A stretch of 6,764 nucleotides of DNA from Nitriliruptoraceae bacterium (GCA_007123425.1 SKLC01000230.1:1-6764), one strand, 5' to 3'; counted from the first letter of the stretch, positions 1-5,449 are shown. A program made the numbers and translations. Notes: a model not told the origin generated them from the sequence alone.

Positions 1-724
1 CCTGGTCGACGTTGATGTTGGCGTTCATCCGCAGCGTGTAGGGCTCGGCGGTCACGCGGTTGCGGGGCCCGGGCTCCGCGATCTCCTCGGCCGTGCGCGC
101 CTGCTGGAGCCAGGCGTGCGGGTGGCCGGCCGCCACCTGGGTGAAGGGCGCCATCAGCCGCCCGAGCATCCGCCGATGCGCGCCGTGATCGTGGCCCAGG
201 CGCTGTGCCCGCACCGACTCGAGCATGGGATAGACGTGGGCCGGCAGCGTGAGCCGGATGGCGGCTTCCTGGGGGCTGGTCCCGTCGCGGTCCACGCCGA
301 CCACCTCGTCGGGGGCCAGCGCATCGTCGTCGGCGTCGGCCGGCGGCGGCACGCCCTGCCTGCGGGAGGCCACGGCCTCGGCGCCCGCGATCAGGGTCGC
401 CTCGAGGCGCCCCGCCGCGATGTCGGCCGCCGCCCGGGTGACCAGCCACTGGGGCGTGTTGCCCCCGACGGTGCTCTTCTCCAGCGCCCCGGCGGACAGC
501 CCGAGGCGGCGCCCCAGCGCGGCCGCGGGCGACTTCCCGCTCGAGGAGAGGGCGTCCACGAAGGACAGGCGCGTGATCGCGTCCGCCAGTCCCGGCGCGA
601 GATCGAGGGTGACGCGCGCGGCCCGTTCGGCGAGGTCGAGGACGTCGACCCCGCCCTCGCGGGCGGTGTGCTGGCCGGCGGCGACCACCACCGGGACGCG
701 GTCCTCGGCCATCGACCGGCTCAT
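1..724 (-). CDS. Thiolase-like protein type 1 (acetyl-CoA acetyltransferase family), N-terminal part, cut by window edge
   Basis: Reading the minus strand from ATG at 724 gives 241 open codons that run off the left edge. The protein begins MSRSMAEDRVPVVVAAGQHT. It carries the family block GGNTPQ (residues 87-92) followed by a helix and LIAGAEA (111-117), and ends in the window at MNANINVDQ (233-241). These blocks match actinobacterial proteins annotated as acetyl-CoA acetyltransferase that have an extra C-terminal domain (the TLP1 group known from Mycobacterium smegmatis). In classical thiolases the nucleophilic cysteine lies near the position of GGNTPQ; here there is none, and no cysteine occurs anywhere in the visible 241 residues. 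Acyl-CoA binding without Claisen chemistry is therefore possible, and the true reaction is unknown. The start at 724 is chosen because GAGAGGG lies 4 bases upstream; ATG at 712 has no such site. A 137-bp gap separates it from the ATPase gene upstream, so it probably has its own promoter. Confidence 0.85.
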   Translation of the reverse strand, partial: MSRSMAEDRVPVVVAAGQHTAREGGVDVLDLAERAARVTLDLAPGLADAITRLSFVDALSSSGKSPAAALGRRLGLSAGALEKSTVGGNTPQWLVTRAAADIAAGRLEATLIAGAEAVASRRQGVPPPADADDDALAPDEVVGVDRDGTSPQEAAIRLTLPAHVYPMLESVRAQRLGHDHGAHRRMLGRLMAPFTQVAAGHPHAWLQQARTAEEIAEPGPRNRVTAEPYTLRMNANINVDQ

Positions 725-801
725 CGAGCCCTCTCAGCCGTCACGTGTGTGCTCCCGTCCTCGACCCGGCGCTCCCCCGAGCCCGGCCTCCTGGCGCGCA
801 C

Positions 802-814
802 ACCGTAGGCAACC
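802..814 (-). promoter_or_regulatory. Candidate -10 region for the thiolase-like gene
   Basis: On the minus strand the gap before the thiolase-like gene contains GGTTGC (814-809), one base, then TACGGT (807-802), which fits the actinobacterial -10 pattern TANNNT. Transcription would begin near 795, giving a leader of about 70 bases. No convincing -35 hexamer is visible. Support comes from a similar block, GGTTGC-N3-TACCGT, upstream of the aminotransferase gene in this window. Confidence 0.3.
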
Positions 815-861
815 GGGGGCCCGTGCGCAGAATTTCGGGTCCCGATCGGTATGCCGGCCGC

Positions 862-1647
862 CTACCGCACGAGCTGCAGGAAGCGCCGTGTGCGCTCGTG
901 GCGGGGCTCGACGAGCACCCGGCCCGGCGGCCCCTCCTCCACGACCACCCCGCCGTCCATGAACACCACGCGATCGGCGACCTCGCGGGCGAAGCCCATC
1001 TCGTGGGTGACCACCATCATCGTCATGCCCTCGTCGGCCAGCCGGCGCATCACCTCGAGGACCTCGCCCACCAGCTCGGGGTCCAGCGCCGAGGTGGGCT
1101 CGTCGAACAGCATCATGTCGGGGTCCATCGACAGCGCCCGGGCGATGGCCACCCGCTGCTGCTGCCCGCCCGACAGGTGCGCCGGGTAGGCCCCGGCCCG
1201 CTCGGCGAGCCCCACCTTGTCGAGGTTGGCCCGCGCGATGCGCTCGGCCTCGGCCTTGCGTCGGCGCCGCACCCGTCGCTGGGCCAGCATGAGGTTGTCG
1301 AGCACGGACAGGTGCGGGAAGAGGTTGAACTGCTGGAAGACCATCCCGATGCGGCTGCGCAGCGCGTCCACGTCCGCGTCGGGGTCGGTGATGTCGGCGC
1401 CCTCGATCAGGATCCTGCCCGCGGTGGGCTCCTCCAGGCGGTTGACGCACCGCAGCAGGGTCGACTTGCCCGAGCCCGACGGGCCCACGACGCACACCAC
1501 CTCGCCGGGATCGACGACGATGTCGATGCCGGTCAGCACCGGGGTGGGGCCGAAGGACTTCTGCAGGCCCTCCACCTCGATGGCGTGCACCCCGGCGGTG
1601 GCCGGCCTGCGGTCGGGCTCGTCCATGTCGTCATCCCCCGGGATCAT
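862..1647 (-). CDS. Polar amino acid ABC transporter, ATP-binding protein (GlnQ/HisP type)
   Basis: This 261-residue cytoplasmic ATPase powers the importer encoded upstream. All ABC motifs are intact: Walker A GPSGSGKST (55-63), Q-loop in VFQQFNLFPH (103-112, Q105), signature LSGGQ (158-162), Walker B MLFDE (179-183), D-loop SALD (186-189) and switch histidine H215. The QQFNLFPH and THEMGFAREVADRVVFMDGG segments are typical of the amino acid (PAAT) subfamily, and the length is normal for it. The start chosen is ATG 1647, which overlaps the permease stop as ATGA and suggests translational coupling. An in-frame ATG at 1626 has GGGGGA seven bases upstream and would give a protein 7 residues shorter, so either start is possible. 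It is the last gene of the binding protein-permease-ATPase operon. No intrinsic terminator with a T tract was found downstream. The exact amino acid cannot be told from the ATPase. Confidence 0.96.
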   Translation of the reverse strand: MIPGDDDMDEPDRRPATAGVHAIEVEGLQKSFGPTPVLTGIDIVVDPGEVVCVVGPSGSGKSTLLRCVNRLEEPTAGRILIEGADITDPDADVDALRSRIGMVFQQFNLFPHLSVLDNLMLAQRRVRRRRKAEAERIARANLDKVGLAERAGAYPAHLSGGQQQRVAIARALSMDPDMMLFDEPTSALDPELVGEVLEVMRRLADEGMTMMVVTHEMGFAREVADRVVFMDGGVVVEEGPPGRVLVEPRHERTRRFLQLVR

Positions 1648-2429
1648 CGGGAGCGGGCGTTGCGGCGCTCGAGCACCGCCACCAGCTGCGTGAGCGGAAT
1701 CGTGATCGCCACGTACAGCGCCCCGGCGATCACCAGCGGCGTGGCGTTGGCGGCGTCGAACAGCTCCACGCGGGCGAAGTTCGTCAGCTCCCTGGTCGTG
1801 GCCGTCACCGCGAGCAGCGCGAGCAGGGAGGTGTCCTTGATCAGCAGCACCAGCTCGTTGGTCAGCGGGGGGATCACGATCCGCACCGCCTGCGGGAGCA
1901 CCACCGAGACCATCGCCCACGCCGGGCTCATCCCCAGCGAGCGGGCGGCTTCGACCTGGCCCTTGGGCACGGCCTCGATCCCGGCGCGCAGGGTCTCGGC
2001 GATGTAGGCGGCCGCGACCACGATCAGGCCGATCACCCCGGCGCCGGCGAAGCCGAAGGGCGGCTGCCACTGGAAGGCGATCGGGATGCCGAAGGCGAAC
2101 AGCATGATGGTCAGCAGGGCCGGCAGGCCGCGGAACGTCTCGATGTAGATCGTCGCCAGCCAACGGTACGGCGCGATGGGCGAGAGCTTCATCAGCGCGA
2201 GCAGGAGGCCGAACATCAGCCCGAAGGCGAACGCCAGGGCGGTGTAGATCACGGTGTTGCGCGCCGCGAGCGTCACCACCTCGGGGAACATCCCACGGGC
2301 GGTGTCGAGGTCGAAGAACTCGGAGGCGACCGTCTCCCAGTCGCCGATGAGCACCAGCACCGCGACGGCCGCCAGGAAGGACGCGTAGAGCAGCCCCCGG
2401 ACGAGACGCTGCCGCTGTCGCCGCCTCAC
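1644..2429 (-). CDS. Polar amino acid ABC transporter, permease (HisM/GlnP family)
   Basis: This is an inner-membrane subunit of 261 residues from the preferred start. It has a basic cytoplasmic N-terminus (MRRRQRQRLVRG), a first membrane helix near 9-29, a second near 60-80, the family motif ETFRGLP (97-103), further hydrophobic segments, and a last helix near 231-253. The EAA loop that docks on the ATPase is clear: EAARSLGMS begins at residue 160 and ends in LP at 178-179. KDTSLLALL (198-206) is also typical of the family. With one permease gene in the operon, a homodimer is expected. The start GTG 2429 is preferred because AGGAG (2443-2439) lies 9 bases upstream. The longer GTG at 2462 would add 11 residues (MAHVGDEERPT) but lacks a good ribosome binding site. 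The 3' end overlaps the ATPase start by four bases. Confidence 0.93.
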   Translation of the reverse strand: MRRRQRQRLVRGLLYASFLAAVAVLVLIGDWETVASEFFDLDTARGMFPEVVTLAARNTVIYTALAFAFGLMFGLLLALMKLSPIAPYRWLATIYIETFRGLPALLTIMLFAFGIPIAFQWQPPFGFAGAGVIGLIVVAAAYIAETLRAGIEAVPKGQVEAARSLGMSPAWAMVSVVLPQAVRIVIPPLTNELVLLIKDTSLLALLAVTATTRELTNFARVELFDAANATPLVIAGALYVAITIPLTQLVAVLERRNARSR

Positions 2430-2438
2430 TGTTGGACG

Positions 2439-2443
2439 CTCCT
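2439..2443 (-). promoter_or_regulatory. Ribosome binding site deciding the permease start
   Basis: AGGAG on the minus strand (within GAGGAGC) lies 9 bases before GTG 2429. It falls inside the coding sequence that would result from the upstream GTG at 2462, so it favours the shorter permease. Confidence 0.5.
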
Positions 2444-2476
2444 CGTCGCCGACGTGTGCCACCGCCCGTGGCGGCC

Positions 2477-2513
2477 CCCGGGCGAGGCGCAGACGGCCGG
2501 CGCCGCGCCCGGG
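2477..2513 (-). other. Intercistronic GC-rich hairpin between binding protein and permease genes
   Basis: CCCGGGCG (2477-2484) is a perfect inverted repeat with CGCCCGGG (2506-2513). After a single A/G mismatch (2485/2505) the stem continues for five more pairs (2486-2490 with 2500-2504), leaving a 9-base loop (2491-2499). No T tract follows on the minus strand, so it does not look like a classical intrinsic terminator. A structure placed just after a binding-protein gene often protects its mRNA or dampens read-through, so that binding protein is made in excess over membrane subunits. That role is inferred here. Confidence 0.5.
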
Positions 2514-2526
2514 AACGCCTGCCCTG

Positions 2527-3354
2527 CTAGTCGATCGCGAAGTAGTCGTCGTAGATCTCGTCGTAGGTGCCGTCGTCGCGCATCTCGGCCAGCTGCTCGT
2601 TGACGGCGGCGATCAGCGCGTCGTCGTCCAGCGCCGCCGCGAAGCCGTACTGCTCGCCGGTCTCGAAGGTCTCGACGACCTCGAAGCGGTCGTCCTCGTC
2701 GGCGCGCTCGAGGTTGACGGGCAGATCCTGCAGCCCGGCGACCACCTGGCCGGCGAGCATGCCGGTGTAGATGTCGGGGCCCTGGTCGAACTCGACGACC
2801 TCGGTGCCCTCGGGGGCGTGCTCCTCGGCGTAGTCCGCGCCGGTGGTCTGGCCCTGCACGCCCAGCGCCTCGCCGGCCACGTCCTCGAGGCTGGAGATGT
2901 CGTCGTCGACGAGCACGATCAGGCTCTGCTCGGCGTCGTAGTAGGGGTCGGAGAAGTTGAGGTTCTCCGCGCGCTCCTCGGAGATCGTCATCGCCGAGGC
3001 GGCGAGGTCGCACTGCCCCGCGGCCAGGGTGGCGCCGGACTGCAGGCCGTCGAAGCCGGTCTCGAGCACCTCGAGCTCGAGGTCGAGCCGGTCGGCGATC
3101 TCCTGCACGAGGTCGATGTCGAAGCCGCTGTAGCCGCTGGGCGCGTCCTCGTCCTCGAACTCGAAGGGCGGGTAGGGAACGTCCGAGCAGACGGTGAGCG
3201 TGCCGGGCGCGACCAGCTCGAGCTCGTCGGCGGCGGCCTCGTCCTCCGCGCCGTTGCCGTCGGCGCCGGTGTCCTCGGCGTCGTCGTTGCAGGCGGCGAG
3301 CACGAGGCTGAGCGCGGCGAGCCCGGCGCCGGCACGAAGCGCACGCGAAAGCAT
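2527..3354 (-). CDS. Amino acid ABC transporter substrate-binding lipoprotein (SBP_bac_3 family)
   Basis: This is a 275-residue extracytoplasmic solute receptor and the first gene of the importer operon. A basic-hydrophobic signal peptide ends in the lipobox LAAC (19-22), so Cys22 should be lipidated and anchor the protein outside the membrane. An acidic, Gly/Ala-rich linker (about 23-50) leads into the two-lobed domain. Family landmarks are YPPFEF (61-66), GFDIDLV (77-83), AMTISEER (121-128, with the likely carboxylate-binding Arg128), FSDPYY (134-139), GVQGQTTG (165-172) and DLP (210-212). Two further cysteines, C56 and C115, could form a disulfide (inference). The mature protein is very rich in Asp and Glu. 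The start ATG 3354 is well supported by AGGAG (3365-3361) six bases upstream. The pattern indicates polar or charged amino acids, but the exact ligand cannot be read from sequence. It is transcribed divergently from the GAF-ANTAR gene. Confidence 0.95.
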   Translation of the reverse strand: MLSRALRAGAGLAALSLVLAACNDDAEDTGADGNGAEDEAAADELELVAPGTLTVCSDVPYPPFEFEDEDAPSGYSGFDIDLVQEIADRLDLELEVLETGFDGLQSGATLAAGQCDLAASAMTISEERAENLNFSDPYYDAEQSLIVLVDDDISSLEDVAGEALGVQGQTTGADYAEEHAPEGTEVVEFDQGPDIYTGMLAGQVVAGLQDLPVNLERADEDDRFEVVETFETGEQYGFAAALDDDALIAAVNEQLAEMRDDGTYDEIYDDYFAID

Positions 3355-3377
3355 GGGTGACTCCTGGAACGGGTCGT

Positions 3378-3396
3378 GGATGGCGCTGCGGCATCC
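3378..3396 (-). other. Small inverted repeat in the leader of the importer operon
   Basis: GGATG (3378-3382) and CATCC (3392-3396) form a five-base-pair stem with a 9-base loop, in the predicted untranslated leader about 12 bases before the AGGAG site of the binding-protein gene. It is weak and could be chance. I mention it because the neighbouring gene encodes an ANTAR protein, a class that binds RNA hairpins, although the loop does not match the known ANTAR hexaloop pattern. Confidence 0.2.
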
Positions 3397-3406
3397 CGGC
3401 GCCGGG
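3395..3406. repeat. 12-bp perfect palindrome near the predicted importer transcription start
   Basis: CCCGGCGCCGGG (3395-3406) is its own reverse complement. It would overlap the transcription start predicted from the TAGGAT -10 box at 3417-3412. It could be an operator or RNA structure, but such short all-G/C palindromes arise often by chance in this composition. Confidence 0.25.
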
Positions 3407-3411
3407 GCGTG

Positions 3412-3438
3412 ATCCTAGTGGCGGTGGCCGTCCGTCTA
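3412..3438 (-). promoter_or_regulatory. Candidate promoter of the amino acid importer operon
   Basis: On the minus strand, TAGACG (3438-3433) resembles a -35 TTGACN box and TAGGAT (3417-3412) fits a -10 box. The spacer is 15 bases, shorter than the usual 17. The transcript would start near 3405 and have a leader of about 50 bases before ATG 3354. The perfect palindrome at 3458-3473 lies just upstream of the -35 box. Confidence 0.35.
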
Positions 3439-3442
3439 CGAT
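3437..3442 (+). promoter_or_regulatory. Candidate -10 box of the GAF-ANTAR gene
   Basis: TACGAT on the plus strand fits TANNNT and is preceded by CGTC. The same CGTCTAC string occurs at the candidate -10 of the plus-strand aminotransferase gene. No good -35 is visible. It would give a leader of roughly 120 bases, and it overlaps the putative -35 of the divergent importer promoter. Confidence 0.22.
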
Positions 3443-3457
3443 CCCACGCCGGTGCGA

Positions 3458-3473
3458 GCCCGCTCGAGCGGGC
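3458..3473. promoter_or_regulatory. Perfect 16-bp palindrome, candidate operator
   Basis: GCCCGCTCGAGCGGGC is exactly self-complementary over 16 bases, centred on CTCGAG. It lies in the 216-bp region between the divergent importer and GAF-ANTAR genes, upstream of the putative -35 of the importer. Position and symmetry suit binding of a dimeric repressor or activator. No regulator with a DNA-binding domain is encoded in the window, so the cognate factor is unknown. Confidence 0.4.
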
Positions 3474-3556
3474 GGCCCGGGCCCCACGATCGGGGTCGGG
3501 CTCGGCCGGGCGACCCCGCCGGTCGGCCTCGCCCGGTGGCAACGACGCCGACACGT

Positions 3557-3562
3557 GGAGGA
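3557..3562 (+). promoter_or_regulatory. Ribosome binding site deciding the GAF-ANTAR start
   Basis: GGAGGA lies 8 bases before GTG 3571. This favours the short 233-residue protein over an upstream ATG at 3376. That longer reading would add a 65-residue low-complexity Arg/Ser/Gly-rich stretch running through the divergent promoter region. Confidence 0.7.
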
Positions 3563-3570
3563 AGCCGGTC

Positions 3571-4272
3571 GTGATCGACGATCTCGCGCTTCGGGAGGCG
3601 GTCAGCGGCTATGCCCGCCGTATCGCCAGCAGCTACGAGGTCGGCCATGCGCTCTACAGCGTGACCGACGACGCGCTGCGGGTGCTGGGCTGCGACGGCG
3701 CGGGGGTGTCGGTCGGCGATCCCGAGGGACGGCTGCGCTTCGTCACCGCCACCGAGCAGCGGGTCGTGCGCATCGAGGAGGAGCAGGCGGTCGCGCAGGA
3801 GGGTCCCTGCTTCGAGGCGTTCGAGACCGGCACGCCGGTGGTGACCGCGGACCTGCTGGGCGAGGCACGGTGGGAGCGCTACCGCTCGACCGCCGTCGCC
3901 GCCGGCTTCCGCGCCGTCGCGGGCGTACCCATGGTCGTCGACGACGTCCGGATCGGCGCGATGAACCTCTACCGCGAGGCGCCCCACGAGTGGTCCGAGG
4001 AGGAGCTGCAGGTCGCCCAGGTGCTCGGCGACATGGCCAGCGGCTACATCGTCAACCACCGCACCCTGTCGGCCTCCCGGGCGCTGGCAGGCCAGCTCCA
4101 GGTCGCGCTCGACAGCCGGGTGGTCATCGAGCAGGCCAAGGGCGTGGTCGCCGCCTCCCGGGACCTCGACGTCGACGCGGCCTTCCAGCGCCTGCGCGCG
4201 CACGCCCGCAAGCAGGGCCGCAAGCTGCACGACGTCGCACGCGACGTGGTGGAGCGCCGCCTGGAGCTGTGA
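3571..4272 (+). CDS. GAF and ANTAR domain-containing protein, probable RNA-binding antitermination regulator
   Basis: This 233-residue soluble protein begins with GTG at 3571. Residues about 15-165 form a GAF domain: VLGCDGAGVSV (38-48), QEGPCFEAF (76-84) and the strand pair VPMVVDDVRIGAMNLYR (119-135) are typical. Residues about 170-230 form an ANTAR domain with IEQAKGVVA (186-194) and the AFQRLRAHARKQGRKL segment (204-219) that makes its three-helix bundle. ANTAR proteins bind paired RNA stem-loops and prevent terminator formation; a GAF domain would sense a small ligand or redox state. GAF-ANTAR proteins are abundant in actinobacteria. There is no phospho-acceptor receiver domain. The gene is divergent from the importer operon and convergent with the kinase-like gene, with 51 bases between the two stop ends. 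Control of the importer is plausible from position only. The ligand and RNA targets are unknown. Confidence 0.93.
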   Translation: MIDDLALREAVSGYARRIASSYEVGHALYSVTDDALRVLGCDGAGVSVGDPEGRLRFVTATEQRVVRIEEEQAVAQEGPCFEAFETGTPVVTADLLGEARWERYRSTAVAAGFRAVAGVPMVVDDVRIGAMNLYREAPHEWSEEELQVAQVLGDMASGYIVNHRTLSASRALAGQLQVALDSRVVIEQAKGVVAASRDLDVDAAFQRLRAHARKQGRKLHDVARDVVERRLEL

Positions 4273-4306
4273 GGCGGAGGAGCCGCACGGCCCGCTCCCC
4301 CGTCAC

Positions 4307-4328
4307 GCACCGTCACCGCACCGTCACC
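4307..4328. repeat. Perfect 11-bp tandem duplication at the kinase-like gene's 3' end
   Basis: GCACCGTCACC occurs twice in a row (4307-4317 and 4318-4328). A further CGTCAC lies at 4301-4306. The second copy contains the minus-strand stop codon (TGA at 4326-4324). It sits in the short convergent gap between two genes and looks like a slippage duplication; no function is evident. Confidence 0.6.
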
Positions 4329-5235
4329 GCAGCAGGGGTCGCCGGCCGTACTCGCTGACCGGCAGGCGGCCCACCAGCTGGCGCAGCACCTCGTCCGCGC
4401 GGCGGTCGTGGAGGACGCGCAGCGCCTCGGCGAGCTCGTGAGCGCTCGGCCGGCGGGCGGGGTCGGGGTCGGTCGCCGTCGCGAGCTGCTCGCGGAGCAG
4501 CTCGTGCAGGCTCGTGCCCATCGGCAGGCCCGGGATCGCGACCATGAGCCGGTCGATGAGGCGGTCCTCCCCTCGTCGGCCATCAAGGCCATCGAGCGCG
4601 CGGACCAGCGTCCGCCCCAGGGCGTAGACGTCGGAGCGGTCCGTCCCGACGACGTCGGGATCGAGCTGCTCCGGCGCGAGGTAGGTCCGCGAGTCCCCCG
4701 CCCCGTCGTCGTAGCCCTCGTGGTCGGGGTCGGGGATGCGGGCGGACCCGAAGTCCACGACCCGCACCCGGCCGTCGCGGCCGATCAGCAGGTTGCCCGG
4801 GCGCACATCCCGATGGACGATGCCGGCGTCGTGGGCCGCGGCGAGCCCCAGCGCCGCCTGATGCCCCACGGCGGCGACCACCGCCGGCGCCAGGGGGCCG
4901 TCCTGCATCAGGCGCTCGAGGCTCGGGCCATCGACGTACTCCCCCACCGAGTAGGCGCCCTCGTCGGTGACGGTGACGTCGAAGACGTTGGCGACGTGGC
5001 CGTGGTTGAGCTGCGCGGCCGCGAGCGCCTCCAGCCGGAACCGCTCGAGGGTGGCAGCATCGTCGAGCAGCGCCGGATGGAGGCGACGGACGATGACGGG
5101 CCGGTCGAGCTCCTGGTCGAGGGCCCGCCAGACCTCTGCGACGGCGTCCCTGCCCAGGGGGCGCTCCAGGACGAAGCGACCGTCGAGGAGGTCCTCCGGG
5201 CCCAGGGGCTGGTCAGGATCACGGGTGGACGACAC
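4324..5235 (-). CDS. Hanks-type Ser/Thr protein kinase-like protein with degenerate ATP-binding site (possible pseudokinase)
   Basis: This 303-residue soluble protein is a kinase domain with short tails; no membrane helix or PASTA repeat follows. Retained motifs are the αC glutamate E69 (RFRLEA), HRD (141-143) with N148, DFG (161-163), APE (187-189), DVYALG (202-207) and the late-lobe arginine in DPARRPS (258-264). Changed motifs are notable. The glycine loop reads LGRDAVAEVW (27-36) where active kinases have G-x-G-x-x-G. The β3 lysine is Arg50 (PVIVRRL, 46-52), and the catalytic-loop lysine two residues after HRD is Arg145. Weak activity, unusual nucleotide use or a purely binding role are all possible. 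The start GTG 5235 has GAGGGG six bases upstream; starting further upstream would translate through the promoter region. It is convergent with GAF-ANTAR and divergent from the aminotransferase. Substrates are unknown. Confidence 0.9.
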   Translation of the reverse strand: MSSTRDPDQPLGPEDLLDGRFVLERPLGRDAVAEVWRALDQELDRPVIVRRLHPALLDDAATLERFRLEALAAAQLNHGHVANVFDVTVTDEGAYSVGEYVDGPSLERLMQDGPLAPAVVAAVGHQAALGLAAAHDAGIVHRDVRPGNLLIGRDGRVRVVDFGSARIPDPDHEGYDDGAGDSRTYLAPEQLDPDVVGTDRSDVYALGRTLVRALDGLDGRRGEDRLIDRLMVAIPGLPMGTSLHELLREQLATATDPDPARRPSAHELAEALRVLHDRRADEVLRQLVGRLPVSEYGRRPLLR

Positions 5236-5241
5236 GGTCGG

Positions 5242-5247
5242 CCCCTC
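5242..5247 (-). promoter_or_regulatory. Ribosome binding site deciding the kinase-like start
   Basis: GAGGGG on the minus strand lies six bases before GTG 5235 and supports that start rather than the in-frame ATG at 5418. The kinase fold begins only about 18 residues after GTG 5235, so nothing recognisable is lost. Confidence 0.6.
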
Positions 5248-5302
5248 ACGAGCGAACGACGGAGTGGAGTCGGAACGCTGCAGGGTCCAGGCAGCGGGGG
5301 CG

Positions 5303-5308
5303 AGGATA
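5303..5308 (-). promoter_or_regulatory. Candidate -10 box of the kinase-like gene
   Basis: TATCCT on the minus strand fits TANNNT and would start transcription near 5296, giving a leader of about 60 bases. The bases 16-18 upstream (around 5325-5332) do not form a clear -35 hexamer. Confidence 0.28.
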
Positions 5309-5360
5309 CTCGCAGGACACCGCTGACGCCCACGCCGTGAGCCGGTGCGGCGCACCGCGG

Positions 5361-5400
5361 ACGGGGAGGCCGACGCCACGGCGGGGAGGCCGACGCGACG
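5361..5400. repeat. Tandem 20-bp direct repeat, two copies, in the divergent intergenic region
   Basis: Two adjacent 20-base units (5361-5380 and 5381-5400) differ at two positions and share the core CGGGGAGGCCGACGC (5362-5376, 5382-5396). The next 20 bases (5401-5420) look like a decayed third copy. The repeat lies between the kinase-like and aminotransferase genes, upstream of both candidate promoters. It could hold paired protein-binding sites or simply be a replication-slippage product. Confidence 0.6.
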
Positions 5401-5449
5401 GCGGGTGGCGGGACGCACGGCGGGGGCCGCGCGCGGGCGAGCGGGCCGC

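Noticed and set aside
842..849. CCGATCGG palindrome just downstream of the ATPase stop, as a terminator
   Set aside because: It is an eight-base palindrome with no loop and no T tract, and short GC-rich palindromes are common by chance here.
745..2007. A 420-codon plus-strand open frame over the ATPase and permease genes
   Set aside because: It is the complement of two well-defined ABC transporter genes and shows no family signature of its own.
1648..2163. N-terminal extension of the ATPase to 2163, making a 433-residue protein
   Set aside because: The added part is an out-of-frame reading of the permease gene. The ATPase domain begins only after 1626/1647, where the ATGA overlap lies.
3378..3396. 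ANTAR-binding hexaloop RNA in the importer leader
   Set aside because: There is only one weak stem, its loop is 9 bases and lacks the expected hexaloop pattern, and no second hairpin follows. It is kept only as a low-confidence inverted repeat.
3376..3570. N-terminal extension of the GAF-ANTAR protein from ATG 3376
   Set aside because: The extra 65 residues are low-complexity, the start has no ribosome binding site, and it would run through the divergent promoter region. GTG 3571 has GGAGGA at ideal spacing.
4273..4300. Possible terminator between the convergent GAF-ANTAR and kinase-like genes
   Set aside because: Only 4- to 5-base-pair stems (such as GCGG/CCGC at 4274-4286) could be found, with no T tract on either strand.
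5236..5418. N-terminal extension of the kinase-like protein from ATG 5418
   Set aside because: The added 61 residues are low-complexity, would be translated through the tandem repeat and promoter region, and lie before the well-placed GAGGGG/GTG start at 5235.
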